Shown: positions 22,233-31,251, numbered from the stretch's first letter. The stretch is 64,000 nucleotides of DNA from Novipirellula aureliae (GCF_007860185.1 NZ_SJPY01000005.1:248001-312000), one strand, 5' to 3'. Notes: generated by a model from the letters alone, not told the origin. Numbers and translations are program-made.

Positions 22233-22441
22233 CGACAACATGGTTTTGCCGCAAGGCCTCGGCCTCGGCATTGGAGAACCGCTCGGTTGGTCACGTCAGC
22301 CGCTTCGGCAATGCCTTCTGGTAGGTCATGCCGCGGACGCCCCCTTTGGTTGCCATCGCTTTCTGGCGTTGGTAGAATCATTCGGCTTGCGACGTTCTCC
22401 GCTCCCGTCACGAACGGCCTCGGCAAAACCTTCCGCTGGAC
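22233..22441 (+). other. attC-like recombination site 2 (long)
   Basis: The 5' part CGACAACATGGTTTTGCCG and the 3' part GGCAAAACCTTCCGCTGGAC are complementary. The 209 bases between two cassette genes are mostly a long variable terminal structure. A related, truncated site is at 23592. Confidence 0.7.
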
Positions 22442-22448
22442 GCCCCAG

Positions 22449-22931
22449 ATGGCAATTTGGCAATTCGACGTGCAACTGATGCCAGACATCATCGTGCCTG
22501 ACGCCGAAGCATACGTCTCCGCATCTATGACCGAAGATGGCTTGGATACCGAACACTGGTGGAAGCACAATCAACCACTGTCGCAATTCCGAGACATGAT
22601 CGCTCGCGAGTTCCCGCCTAAACAATCATGGGACGACGAACTCTTCCAATTCGGCATCGAGGATGGGGTCCTGATCGAATGCTGGTTCGACAATGGCCTG
22701 CTGACTTCACTGTCGGCTCGTCTCGCACTGCCCCACGTTACTTCGGACTCAATTTTTGCATTTTGCCGCTGCGTGTCGGACTTGGATTGCCATTTGTACC
22801 TCATGGAGACACGGGCCGTTGTTCCACCTGAACCTTGTCTCTTGAAATCGCACATTCTGGAATCGCGTGCGCATCGCTTTTGCTCAAACCCACGAAATTT
22901 CTTTGACGATATGGGTGATTCACCCCGCTAG
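22449..22931 (+). CDS. Gene cassette 2: hypothetical protein
   Basis: A 160-residue protein from the ATG at 22449 (MAIWQFDVQLMPDIIVPD), eight bases after attC-like site 2; an upstream in-frame ATG would start inside the preceding cassette. The pattern of a beta-rich N-terminus, a helix (SQFRDMIAREFP), strands (VLIECWFDNGLLTSLSARL) and FCRCVSDLDCHLYL resembles small SUKH/immunity-like or barrel proteins, but no family can be named. Its stop (22931) is eight bases before site 3. Typical of promoterless integron cargo. Confidence 0.65.
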   Translation: MAIWQFDVQLMPDIIVPDAEAYVSASMTEDGLDTEHWWKHNQPLSQFRDMIAREFPPKQSWDDELFQFGIEDGVLIECWFDNGLLTSLSARLALPHVTSDSIFAFCRCVSDLDCHLYLMETRAVVPPEPCLLKSHILESRAHRFCSNPRNFFDDMGDSPR

Positions 22932-22938
22932 TAGGGGC

Positions 22939-23076
22939 GCCCAACATGGTTTTTACGCTAGTCCCTGCACGATCACCGTCGTCCTTTGGCAACGGGCGTT
23001 CGCATTGGTACAATCTCTCGTAATTCAAAGTCACTCGCTTCGTTTACGGCGGTGACGTAAAAACCTTCCGTTGGAC
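22939..23076 (+). other. attC-like recombination site 3
   Basis: The start GCCCAAC fits the RYYYAAC consensus and the end GTTGGAC fits GTTRRRY exactly. The internal arms ATGGTTTTTACG and CGTAAAAACCTTCC are complementary with offset. 138 bases; the best-formed attC of the window. Confidence 0.85.
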
Positions 23077-23086
23077 GGCACAAACT

Positions 23087-23647
23087 ATGAGTGATCGCCA
23101 ACTTATCACTGGTAGCGACACCATCGCGGAACTTGTTCCAGCGTCTGTCGCGTACGACAATCACGTCGTCCCCTTGCGTCTTCTGGCTGGTACGCTTGTC
23201 GTCGCGACTGCCGAGCCCCTAACAACCGAGACGCAACAACGATTGCACTTCATTCTAAACCGCAACGTTCGCGGCGTGATTCGCACGCCGGAATGGATTG
23301 CGATCAGGCTCCACGAGCTCTACGATCATCAACCTGAGTGCGATGACGGCGACATTGGCGTTACGTGGTACTGGCCGAACTGGCATTGGTATGATGGCGA
23401 ACAATTAAACGTCAAATGCTCCGGTTGGGAAAGTGCGACACATTGGTCTGGGTGCCACGAATTTCCGCCCGACCATGCGGACTACGACATGTGGCGATGG
23501 ATCGTTTCCCTGCCGCAATATCATCGCCTTGTGAACGAAAAGGAGATTCCGGGTATTCGTCGAATCTGGCATCGGTACGTGGCGAAGTGCCGTCCAACAT
23601 GGTTTTGCCGCAAGACCACGGGTTCCACATTGGAAGATAAATCGTAA
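23087..23647 (+). CDS. Gene cassette 3: MshEN/GspE-N-like domain protein
   Basis: A 186-residue protein starting MSDRQLITGSDTIAEL, ten bases after attC-like site 3. Residues 20-80 (VPLRLLAGTLVVATAEPLTTETQQRLHF..RNVRGVIRTPEWI..RL) match the pattern of the N-terminal GspE/MshEN domain, which in other proteins binds c-di-GMP or partner proteins. The C-terminal half is W/H/D-rich and unrecognised (TWYWPNWHWYDGE). Its stop falls inside attC-like site 4, so the last 18 residues are encoded by the recombination site. That suggests the original 3' end was changed by a recombination event. Confidence 0.65.
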   Translation: MSDRQLITGSDTIAELVPASVAYDNHVVPLRLLAGTLVVATAEPLTTETQQRLHFILNRNVRGVIRTPEWIAIRLHELYDHQPECDDGDIGVTWYWPNWHWYDGEQLNVKCSGWESATHWSGCHEFPPDHADYDMWRWIVSLPQYHRLVNEKEIPGIRRIWHRYVAKCRPTWFCRKTTGSTLEDKS

Positions 23648-23766
23648 CGCAACGTCAACCGTTTCGAAAACGCGTTCTGGTTAGTCATGTCGCGGAGTGC
23701 GTGGCCGATTGCGAAGCCAAGCTCAATGCTTCCTCCGATTGAGACGCGTTCGCCGCGTCACTGGCC
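23592..23766 (+). other. attC-like site 4, truncated at its 3' end
   Basis: It begins GTCCAACATGGTTTTGCCGCA like site 2 and shares an internal stretch with it (GTTCTGGTTAGTCATGTCGCG type), but the complementary 3' arm with GTTRRRY is missing. Site 5 follows directly. Confidence 0.55.
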
Positions 23767-23904
23767 GGACAACATGGTTTTTATGCTAGTCGCTGCGCGA
23801 TCACGTACGTCCTATGGCAACGGGCGTTAGCATTGGTACAATCTTTCGTAAATTAGAGTCAACCGCTTCGTTCACTGCGGTGACGTAAAATCCTTCCGTT
23901 AACC
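23767..23904 (+). other. attC-like recombination site 5
   Basis: GGACAACATGGTTTTTATG at the start and CGTAAAATCCTTCCGTTAACC at the end are complementary. It is about 80 percent identical by eye to site 3. No gene lies between sites 4 and 5. Confidence 0.75.
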
Positions 23905-23949
23905 GCTAAAAGCAGCTTTGTCACACAAGAACGATCGTCGGTATTCCTA

Positions 23950-24345
23950 ACTGACTCCGGTGTCGGCCACGAATGGCACGTAGTTAATTCCTTAAATTCC
24001 TTAATTGCCTTGTCGCATTGCTCTTGTACAGGCTTCTCGGTTTTGTTAAATAACCGTAGTGCTTCGGTCTCCTCTTATGCAGCCGAGGCTCAACACGGCC
24101 GGGTCGATGTCCGACGATATGGGTCGCGACCGCAGCAAGTATTTGACCGTAAAGCTGCGAGAGACTCAGCGAATTCGGAGGCCCAATCGATCCAATAACG
24201 TACTGAAACGCTTCAAGCGTTTGCACGGTCCCTTTAAAACTGGTGGTGCGAGGTTCCAGATGATGGCGGACAGCTGCCTGCGCCATGACCGTACGGATGA
24301 GATTGTAAGCCAGCAGGTGCGTCCATATTTCTTTGTGTATCAGAT
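23950..24345 (-). pseudogene. IS4-family transposase remnant
   Basis: The minus-strand frame encodes the C-terminal end of the same transposase family as the intact copy at 35554: KEIWTHLLAYNLIRTVMAQA, LEPRTTSFKGTVQTLEAFQ, then VGHRPGRVEPR. The terminal sequence GGCCACGAATGGCACGTAGT at 23964 matches the end of the intact element. The catalytic region is missing, so this is a 3' fragment cut off at the intron/IS66 junction. Confidence 0.8.
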
Positions 24346-24418
24346 CTCATGCACCAACCGCAATGGATCGCGGTGGCGTGCGACCGAGTGCTTGTTCGTT
24401 CTCGCGGATCAAGGCATT

Positions 24419-24512
24419 CTGGAAAGCCGGATGCAGGGAAAGCTTGCACGTCCGGTTTGGGGTTGGGGCCCGGGTGAGACTCCCGGGCCTACACCACTCT
24501 CCGTCGGCAGCC
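24419..24512 (+). mobile_element. Group II intron 3' fragment (domains V-VI)
   Basis: AGCCGGATGCAGGGAAAGC followed by TTGCACGTCCGGTTT folds like intron domain V, with the AGC triad and a GAAA tetraloop. A GGGCCCGGG/CTCCCGGGCC hairpin follows as a domain VI candidate. No reverse-transcriptase ORF is present. Confidence 0.5.
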
Positions 24513-24780
24513 CACGCGCGAGCCAGCGAGCCGCCATCCTGACCTCACTCATCGCCAGCTGCAAGAATCTCCAGGTTGAACCCTGGGCTTACCTGAAAGA
24601 CACCCTCAAAAAACGCGTTCAGTATCCATCCCAGGCTGAGCTAACAGATCTCCTCCCCGACCGCTGGCTCGCCCAAAACCCAAGCCATCAATGAAAAATC
24701 GCTCAACAACGAAAGGCTGAAAGCCCCCAGAATCGCACCTCCCCCCAAAACGCACTCCACCGTGCGCTTACGACGAGGCT
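24513..24780 (+). pseudogene. IS66-family transposase C-terminal remnant
   Basis: The frame ending at 24694 encodes GSPRASQRAAILTSLIASCK, then VEPWAYLKDTLKKR, then ELTDLLPDRWLAQNP, the conserved C-terminal domain of IS66 transposases. CACCGTGCGCTTACG near 24760 resembles an IS66 terminal repeat. Everything upstream of this piece is missing, replaced by intron sequence. Confidence 0.75.
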
Positions 24781-24938
24781 TCCATTAAAGTCTACTTTGG
24801 AATTAGGGCTTGCTTGACGATCCGCTCCAACCTGCCATCAGCAAGTTTCCCGCGAGCATGCGTTCGGTTACATTCACTCTGCGTGGATTCAGTTCCCGTC
24901 TCATTGGACACTACATTTGTCAGACAGAACCTATCTTG

Positions 24939-26156
24939 ATGTCACGAATACAACTCACGCAACAGATCAACGTCTCTAGGGTCGAGGACTACCTTGACTT
25001 GATCAGCGAGCAGCCAGAACAGGACGTTGAGACTTACGGGAAGATAAAAGGGGCTGTACTCGGTGGTGAAGCTGCGCTGATTCAGTTCCTCATGACCTGG
25101 TCGGAGCGTCATCCTGCTGGGCGACTTTTGCTCAGAGGAATTGGCAAGGACTCGGACTTGGCTCACGAGATCGAACAGTTCTCGAAGCGCGCTTACGGAT
25201 TCGTTGCCATGCTTATGGCCGGTGATGTTCTCACTGCTGAAAACCAGTCGTGTCGGAAACAAGCTTACCAAGCTTGCCAGGCTTGGGTCGATCGCGTCAC
25301 CGCCTCGCCTAGCCTGGGAATTACGGATGAGAACCAAATATCGGATAAGGGCTCTCTTGAAAAGGCAATCGCAAATGCAGTCTACGGGCACCGCACCTTC
25401 TTGCCATGTGTCGATCATAGCACCAAAGGACTCATAACTCCGTTCTATCATGCCAATGGAGCGTTTCGCGAACGATCTGAATTTCGCAGATTTGCCGAGC
25501 TATTAATCGGACGCCGCTCAGAACAGTTTGTCGAAGAAAACCAATCTGAACTCGATGGATTGGGAGCAATTCTCTTCGAGCTTATGCACAACACCCACGA
25601 TTGGGCACGCTCCGACGTTGATGAAGTTCCGCTACGTAAGTCAATTCGTGGAATCCTATTCACGCGCCTATACTTGCCCATCGCAAGCATTCATCGTGCT
25701 GCAGGTACAAACACTAAGATTGCCGACTACATGCTCAGTGTCGGTGAGCGCCGACCCGATCAATATGTGCATCTCGCCGAACTCTCAGTCATTGATGCCG
25801 GCCCAGGCTTGGCAGCCCGGTGGATGAGTCGACAGGAAGGTGAGTCCAAGAAAACGATCGAAGACGAGCATGCTGCTTGCATTTCGTGCCTTGGACTTCA
25901 CTGCACGTCGTCATCTGAATCTTATCGAGGCGTCGGTCTTTTTGACGTAATGAACACGCTCGACAACCTGTCGGCATTGGTTCGAGTTCGCACCGGCCGA
26001 GTTGCGATGTTGCGAGACTTCATCGCGTCCCCGCTTGGCGAAAAGGAACGAAGCGATGGCCCCAGACTGCCACTCTCGCCAGAGCATCGCCTGCGGCCCG
26101 TCGGCATGGCCCCAACAGCGGGAACAGTGTTTACGATTCTGTTCCCGTTGAAGTAG
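24939..26156 (+). CDS. GHKL-type ATPase domain protein
   Basis: About 405 residues from the ATG at 24939 (MSRIQLTQQINVSRVEDYLDLIS); an in-frame TTG at 24810 would start in the IS scar. The C-terminal half shows a histidine-kinase/Hsp90-like ATP-binding fold: an N-box-like ELMHNTHDWAR, the G1-like VIDAGPGLAARWMS and the G2-like YRGVGLFDVMNTL, ending in a strand GTVFTILFPL. No phospho-acceptor His domain, receiver or membrane segment is seen. The N-terminal 200 residues are unrecognised. Nine bases separate its stop from the next gene, so the two form an operon. The combination suggests a two-component NTP-dependent module, possibly defensive (inference). Confidence 0.7.
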   Translation: MSRIQLTQQINVSRVEDYLDLISEQPEQDVETYGKIKGAVLGGEAALIQFLMTWSERHPAGRLLLRGIGKDSDLAHEIEQFSKRAYGFVAMLMAGDVLTAENQSCRKQAYQACQAWVDRVTASPSLGITDENQISDKGSLEKAIANAVYGHRTFLPCVDHSTKGLITPFYHANGAFRERSEFRRFAELLIGRRSEQFVEENQSELDGLGAILFELMHNTHDWARSDVDEVPLRKSIRGILFTRLYLPIASIHRAAGTNTKIADYMLSVGERRPDQYVHLAELSVIDAGPGLAARWMSRQEGESKKTIEDEHAACISCLGLHCTSSSESYRGVGLFDVMNTLDNLSALVRVRTGRVAMLRDFIASPLGEKERSDGPRLPLSPEHRLRPVGMAPTAGTVFTILFPLK

Positions 26157-26165
26157 GAGAGAACC

Positions 26166-28397
26166 ATGTCAGCCATCTTTACTTTTCCGGTTCGGGGACT
26201 CAAGAGAACGTCTCACGTAACATTGATTTGCTATGCCACGAGTGTCTCGCACGAAGACGATTTTCTAGACGAAGTTCGTCGCTACTGCGACGAGAACTCG
26301 CCTCCCGATGATGTCGCTCTACTTGGCCCCAGCTTTATCAAAGCGGATCTCCAACGAATTCGTGAATCAGACAGGTTTCTCAAACGACTTCCTGGTGCTT
26401 CGCGATACGTTGATACCCCAGTGGCCAGTCAAATTTGCTTTGGGGCAGATGGACTGCAAAACTGCGAGCACCCCGACATAGCGAGAATCGTCCGTGCAGG
26501 TCTGACGTGCTTGTTTGATCGCCATCAAGGATTGATTAGGGGCTCATCCGCTTTTCACTTTATCAAACCATCGGGACGTCACTGCGACGCATTCTTGAGG
26601 ACGGCCAACGTCTTAGTCCGAGGCGTTGAAATTGAGTTCATCGCGGCCTGTTGTCTAGCCTCATGTCCAGACGAAATGACGCGGATTTATACGGACACCG
26701 GCGCGATTCATTCAGTCGCGTTTGCCATGCTGCGGCTATTCACCGGTTTCGGAGATTCACGGTCCAAAAGTATCATCGACAGTTTCGGCTCGTATCAGTC
26801 ATTTGACAATTATCCCTTCATTGATGCCGCTCATGCTCTCGTTCTGGTGTCAGCGTCAACAAGCGGAAAGCTCATCGAAGGCATTGTTCGGCGAGAGCCA
26901 CAGATCGAACACGCGCTAACCATCTTTTTCTTGGGAGAAAGCTCCGAGGCACAGAGCATTCTTTGCGACTTGACGTTTCACGCAACAGACAATCCCGATG
27001 GACTGAGTAAGATTAATAGCTACGCGGCGGATTCCTGTCCGATGTGCCTTGGTTCAACTGGCGTGCGGATGTCGCACGAGCAGTTTATGCCGCAAGGCCC
27101 GCAAGTCGAACCGGTACTCATTCGAGCAAAAGACGCTCCCCCCAACACCTCGAAGTTCTTCGAGCCTTTGGTGGGCCATGAAATATTCAAAGCGAATTAT
27201 CGAGAAGCGGACAGTAGCAGTGCATCTCGGGAGGTCTATCTGGACCTCGTCCCGCTGTTCTCAACAGACCTATTCAGTCACGTTGCCGGACTCAAAGATG
27301 ATTTTGATCGCTTCGTTTCGCACCTTGTTTCAGTCAACACACGGCGGATCGTTCACCTAAACGATAAGGCGTCAAAGCACTTCGCAGGGCGAATCGCGAT
27401 ATTTGCTCACGAGCACGGAGTCACTGCCGATATTTTATCGGCAAAGGAGTTACAGGAACTGGGCGGCGAAGACCCGCAACTAGGCGGAACCACCATCGTG
27501 GCCGCGTCCGCGATCTCCACCGGTCGAGGGTTGTCCGAGGTATCGAAAAGCCTCCGATACGCTCAAAGAGGTGGTGCCATTAAGTATGCAATCGCCTTCT
27601 GTCGAACCAAAGACCAAGTCCTCTCGCAAGACGTTCAGCGACACCTCCGATTTGGTGATCACGGCCCGCGAGAACACGATGTCTCGATCATGTACGAATT
27701 CTATTTGCCCTCGTGGCGACCAGAAGGACAAACGGCTTGGGAAGCGGAGCTAAAACTGCTATCAAGTTCGCTGGAACCGCCGCCTTCCGATCTTCAACGG
27801 CGCAAAGAGATAGTTCGAGAGTCTCTTTCATCGACCAATCGAGGGCTCGCCAATGATCTGTTTCTGTCTAGCCCCGCTGGCGATCCCCTTAAACTTCGTC
27901 CGAGTTTTGCGTTTTGGGATTTCGACTATTCGTCAGAGGACTGGGCTGATCGACCTCCCTCGCAGGCCGATGCGTATGCAACAATCGTCACGGTTTTGCA
28001 CAACATTAGGCAGGGTAAACGCAACAGAGAAAACTCGTTGAATCAAGATGACCATGTCAGACGGGTGATATCGCCTCGGTGCTTCGAGCGTTTCAACGAT
28101 GGAATCATTCAAGCGAGCCTTCTGCGTGCCGCGTATTTTTCAGAACTGGACTATTCGCTCGACGATTCGCTGAGTGAGGATATGCGGAGCATCCTTTCGA
28201 CAGTGTTCGGGCAGTCCGGAACGAGTGTCGGCGAGGGTGCTTACGAGTTTCTACTTGCGATTGCTCTGGGTAAGCTGAAACTTGGCGAGAGCCACACAGC
28301 TTCTTTGGTTTCAGACTTCAATGGTACGCTGACCGGACCTGTGCCTGAGTATCTTTGGGAGAAGATTCGAGAACGCTACAGCATTGACGACTGTTAG
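26166..28397 (+). CDS. Phosphoribosyltransferase-like large protein
   Basis: A 743-residue protein; GGAGAG precedes the ATG. Around residues 395-460 there is a PRTase-like segment: a VHLNDKASKHFAGRIAIFA strand-helix, a Rossmann-type progression and GGTTIVAASAISTGRGLSEV, which sits where PRPP-binding loops (DD.xTTG type) occur. The acidic pair is not conserved, so activity may differ. A cluster SCPMCLGSTG (about 290) could bind metal together with other Cys. The N-terminal 250 residues and C-terminal 250 residues are unrecognised. It is coupled to the GHKL ATPase gene. PRTase-like and GHKL domains occur as effectors in some retron and other defence systems, but no reverse transcriptase or msr/msd is visible. 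Confidence 0.6.
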   Translation: MSAIFTFPVRGLKRTSHVTLICYATSVSHEDDFLDEVRRYCDENSPPDDVALLGPSFIKADLQRIRESDRFLKRLPGASRYVDTPVASQICFGADGLQNCEHPDIARIVRAGLTCLFDRHQGLIRGSSAFHFIKPSGRHCDAFLRTANVLVRGVEIEFIAACCLASCPDEMTRIYTDTGAIHSVAFAMLRLFTGFGDSRSKSIIDSFGSYQSFDNYPFIDAAHALVLVSASTSGKLIEGIVRREPQIEHALTIFFLGESSEAQSILCDLTFHATDNPDGLSKINSYAADSCPMCLGSTGVRMSHEQFMPQGPQVEPVLIRAKDAPPNTSKFFEPLVGHEIFKANYREADSSSASREVYLDLVPLFSTDLFSHVAGLKDDFDRFVSHLVSVNTRRIVHLNDKASKHFAGRIAIFAHEHGVTADILSAKELQELGGEDPQLGGTTIVAASAISTGRGLSEVSKSLRYAQRGGAIKYAIAFCRTKDQVLSQDVQRHLRFGDHGPREHDVSIMYEFYLPSWRPEGQTAWEAELKLLSSSLEPPPSDLQRRKEIVRESLSSTNRGLANDLFLSSPAGDPLKLRPSFAFWDFDYSSEDWADRPPSQADAYATIVTVLHNIRQGKRNRENSLNQDDHVRRVISPRCFERFNDGIIQASLLRAAYFSELDYSLDDSLSEDMRSILSTVFGQSGTSVGEGAYEFLLAIALGKLKLGESHTASLVSDFNGTLTGPVPEYLWEKIRERYSIDDC

Positions 28398-28458
28398 GTA
28401 GTGGATCGGGCGATCCTACTGATCGTCCTTCGTTAGGGCAAATGATGACAGATCGAAG

Positions 28459-28674
28459 TTAAGAGTTTAACGCTCTAGCTTTCAATTTCTGTCGCCATAT
28501 ATATGAGCCCAGTTCCTCGATCCGCGCGAAAAGATCTAGACATCGGGTCCGAATATCACTGTCGTTGATGGAGGAAAAGGCTCCAGGACCAAAAATCAGT
28601 CCGTAGTTTGATTGATGCCTACAGCTCGCAACTGCATTCGACAACAACTGGACGATTTCCTTAAGCCGATGCAA
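28459..28674 (-). CDS. Possible short ORF or gene remnant
   Basis: A 71-codon minus-strand ORF with a TTG start (LHRLKEIVQLLSNAVASC...). The composition is protein-like (FARIEELGSYIWRQKLKARAL) and helical. An in-frame stop lies a few codons upstream, so it may be the 3' end of a decayed gene. No family is recognised. Confidence 0.3.
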   Translation of the reverse strand: MHRLKEIVQLLSNAVASCRHQSNYGLIFGPGAFSSINDSDIRTRCLDLFARIEELGSYIWRQKLKARALNS

Positions 28675-28792
28675 GTCTGGGCCAAGCTGAACTCAAGTCG
28701 GTTGGACAAACCTCTGTTTCTAGCCACTCTGCCAAACTCGCTGAGTTTGGGAACACCGCTGACAGTTGCTATCCGCGAGATCAACGTCTCCA

Positions 28793-28876
28793 GTGTCACA
28801 AACTTGCCGTTTCTGAGACCGTTCGGCCCAACGGTCTTTTTGTGAGACTTTGTTTTGCATTTTCGTCTGTGTGACT
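28793..28876 (+). repeat. TGAGAC structured element, copy 2
   Basis: GTGTCACA, TTTCTGAGACCGTTCGGCC, CAACGGTCTTTTTGTGAGAC and a terminal CTGTGTGAC. Shorter than the copies at 21345 and 34282 but with the same order of words. Confidence 0.45.
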
Positions 28877-29165
28877 TATTCGCTTGCACTTCCGGTGCAG
28901 ACTATCAGTCGCTGGAATGGATGTGCTTTTGCTGTAGACAATTCATGTCATAGGTGATTTCAGCCAAATCGAGCTGGCGAGTGCGGAACGGCGACTTAAT
29001 GAACACGATTTTCGTGGAACGGAAAATGCGGTCTGTGTGTCGGTCTACTAAAATTCTTGGTCCGAATCCAACGGTTCCGATTTTTACAAATGGTACCTGG
29101 AAACCCAGGTGAAAAATGCAAAGGAAATGGGGGCACTTTAATTTGACAAATAATGCCCTGCTCAC

Positions 29166-29194
29166 TTGACACCTGAATTTTAGACGTATATCTT
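29166..29194 (+). promoter_or_regulatory. Candidate sigma-70 promoter of the PatA/G-like operon
   Basis: TTGACA at 29166 and TATCTT at 29189 with 17-bp spacing, about 75 bases before the chosen start of the protease gene. The ACCTGG/CCAGGT hairpin just upstream (29093-29110) could end the preceding unit. Confidence 0.4.
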
Positions 29195-29271
29195 GCAGTA
29201 CTACCAGGCTAGTTGGGTATACCCAGGTGGTGTTTGGTGTTCTAGTTGCGGGTTTCTGGCTGGAGGGGCAC

Positions 29272-31251
29272 GTGCACTTGAGTGAATGTTCTACCGAAAG
29301 CGAACAAGAGATCGACAATCTCATTGACGGTCTCGCTGACCTGTGGAAAGCGACAACAGGCGACGAGCGAGTTTGCATTGCTATTCTGGACGGTCCTGTT
29401 GATTTGAGTCACCCGGCATTCCACGGTGCCAATCTACAAAAGTTAGAGACGATCGCGGGTGGCGTACCAGACGATGGACTCGCAACTCGACACGGTACTC
29501 ATGTCGCCAGCATCATCTTTGGGTGTCACGACGGGCCAGTGAAGGGTGTCGCTCCACGATGCCGGGGGCTAATCGTACCCGTATTCAGGGATGTGGTTGG
29601 TCGGTCTCCTGTACCTTGCTCCCAGCTCGACCTTGCTAGGGCCATCAATCAAGCGGTCGTGGCCGGAGCGGACATCATCAACATCAGCGGCGGCGAGTTA
29701 TCTCCAACGGGAACGGCGCACCCGATCTTGGCTGACGCGATCCGCAACTGCGACCGGTCGGGCGTGCTAATCGTAGCCGCAGCAGGGAATCAGGGTTGTG
29801 ACTGCCTTCACATTCCTGCCGCACTACCAGCGGTTCTGCCCATTGGAGCAATGGACGCCGCAGGCCATCCTCTAGACTTCAGTAACTGGGGCGAAGAATA
29901 CCGAACGCGAGGAGTTCTCGCACCCGGTGATCGAATCAAAGGTGCAGTTCCCGGCGCGAGAGTAGGCGCTGAGTCTGGAACCAGTTATTCAACCCCCGTT
30001 GTGAGTGGAGTTGTCGCCCTTCTAATGAGTTTGCATCTCATCCGTGATGGGACAAGGCTCGGCAGCAGACGAGTGAAGGATGTGATTTTAGATACCGCCA
30101 TCAATTGTGACCAACAGCCCACCACAGACTGTCTCCGACTGCTCGGCGGTCGCTTGAACATCACTAAAGCAAAGTCAATAATTTTTCCTGGAGCACAACT
30201 TATGGCTGATGACCAACCCAATCCTGATCTGATCCACACAGAGGCCGATATGTCGTCCCCAAATGTCGAGTCGACAACTTCCCCAGACGCTTCTCCCACA
30301 GAAGCTTCATCGGCAATTCGACTTCCGATTCAATCCGCCCAAGGCGGCCTGTTGCCGTCCGGCTCAGGAGGAGGGTGCGGGTGCGGTGGAGGCGGTAACG
30401 GCGGAATGCGGCAGACGCCACAACTAGTGTACGCCCTCGGCCAGCTTGGGTTTGACTTCGGGACTGAGGCCAGACGCGACGGGTTCGCGCAGGCGATGGA
30501 TGCCCCAGCGGAAAATGTGCTGCCTAATCCGCACGACACGGGACAGTTGCTATCCCATCTGGAAAAAAACCCTTGGGATGCTGCGTCCCTGATTTGGACG
30601 CTGAGCATTGACTCGACCGCGGTTTACGCGATTCTCCCCGCAGGACCATACGCCGCAACGGCCCACGAACAACTTCGGAATTTCTTACGAGACCAGGCAT
30701 CCGAAGGTGTCGAGCGCATTTCCGTTCCTGGAATAATCGCTGGCTCCGTCCGCCTTTCTAGTGGGCAAGTTGTTCCCGCCATCATTCCAGAACTGCGGGG
30801 AATGTTCAGTTGGTCAACAAACGCACTTGTCGAAAACCTCGCTCCTGCTCCACCAGAGTCAGGAGCGACGCCCGCTGAAACGGCGAAATTCGCCGAACGA
30901 ATCAATATCATTCAAGCGGGTGTAAACAACATTTTAGAGCGAGTTTATTTCGAGCTTCGGAACCTCGGACAGACTCCCCAAGATCGGGCAATCAATTTCG
31001 CTGCAACCAACGCCTTTAACATTGAAACAATAGTTGAAAAGGCGGTGAGCGAGAAGCTCGAACTAGATACGATCGAGATCGAGCGAAGCCCAGTCTGCCG
31101 CCCAGAATCCGACTGTTGGGATGTAAAACTGATGTTCTTCTTCCCGGAACGTCAAGTGCAGACCGTCAGACGCGCATACCGGTTTACAGTCGATGTCAGC
31201 GATGTTGTGCCAGTTACGGTCGGAGCAGTTCGAGCGTGGTTCGTACGTTAA
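29272..31251 (+). CDS. PatA/PatG-like subtilisin (S8) protease
   Basis: About 659 residues. The GTG at 29272 is preferred because GGAGGGGC precedes it. Residues 30-290 form a subtilisin domain: Asp in CIAILDGPVDLSHPAF, His in ATRHGTHVASIIFG, Asn in VAAAGNQGCDCLH and Ser in SGTSYSTPVVSGV, all in the form seen in cyanobactin maturation proteases (PatA/PatG). A Gly/Cys-rich linker (GGGCGCGGGGNGG) follows, then a domain of about 270 residues beginning PQLVYALGQLGFDFGTEARRD that matches the conserved C-terminal region of PatG-type proteins. In cyanobactins these cleave leader and follower peptides and macrocyclise. No PatE-like precursor or YcaO heterocyclase is seen, so the substrate is unknown; the Cys-rich small proteins downstream are candidates. 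Confidence 0.8.
   Translation: MHLSECSTESEQEIDNLIDGLADLWKATTGDERVCIAILDGPVDLSHPAFHGANLQKLETIAGGVPDDGLATRHGTHVASIIFGCHDGPVKGVAPRCRGLIVPVFRDVVGRSPVPCSQLDLARAINQAVVAGADIINISGGELSPTGTAHPILADAIRNCDRSGVLIVAAAGNQGCDCLHIPAALPAVLPIGAMDAAGHPLDFSNWGEEYRTRGVLAPGDRIKGAVPGARVGAESGTSYSTPVVSGVVALLMSLHLIRDGTRLGSRRVKDVILDTAINCDQQPTTDCLRLLGGRLNITKAKSIIFPGAQLMADDQPNPDLIHTEADMSSPNVESTTSPDASPTEASSAIRLPIQSAQGGLLPSGSGGGCGCGGGGNGGMRQTPQLVYALGQLGFDFGTEARRDGFAQAMDAPAENVLPNPHDTGQLLSHLEKNPWDAASLIWTLSIDSTAVYAILPAGPYAATAHEQLRNFLRDQASEGVERISVPGIIAGSVRLSSGQVVPAIIPELRGMFSWSTNALVENLAPAPPESGATPAETAKFAERINIIQAGVNNILERVYFELRNLGQTPQDRAINFAATNAFNIETIVEKAVSEKLELDTIEIERSPVCRPESDCWDVKLMFFFPERQVQTVRRAYRFTVDVSDVVPVTVGAVRAWFVR

Noticed and set aside
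21055-23900. Integron integrase (intI) or attI near the cassette array
   Set aside because: No tyrosine recombinase ORF lies next to the array; the integrase at 49375 lacks anything pointing to the IntI-specific domain.
24939-28397. Retron
   Set aside because: PRTase-like and ATPase effectors occur in retrons, but no reverse transcriptase or msr/msd-like structure is nearby.
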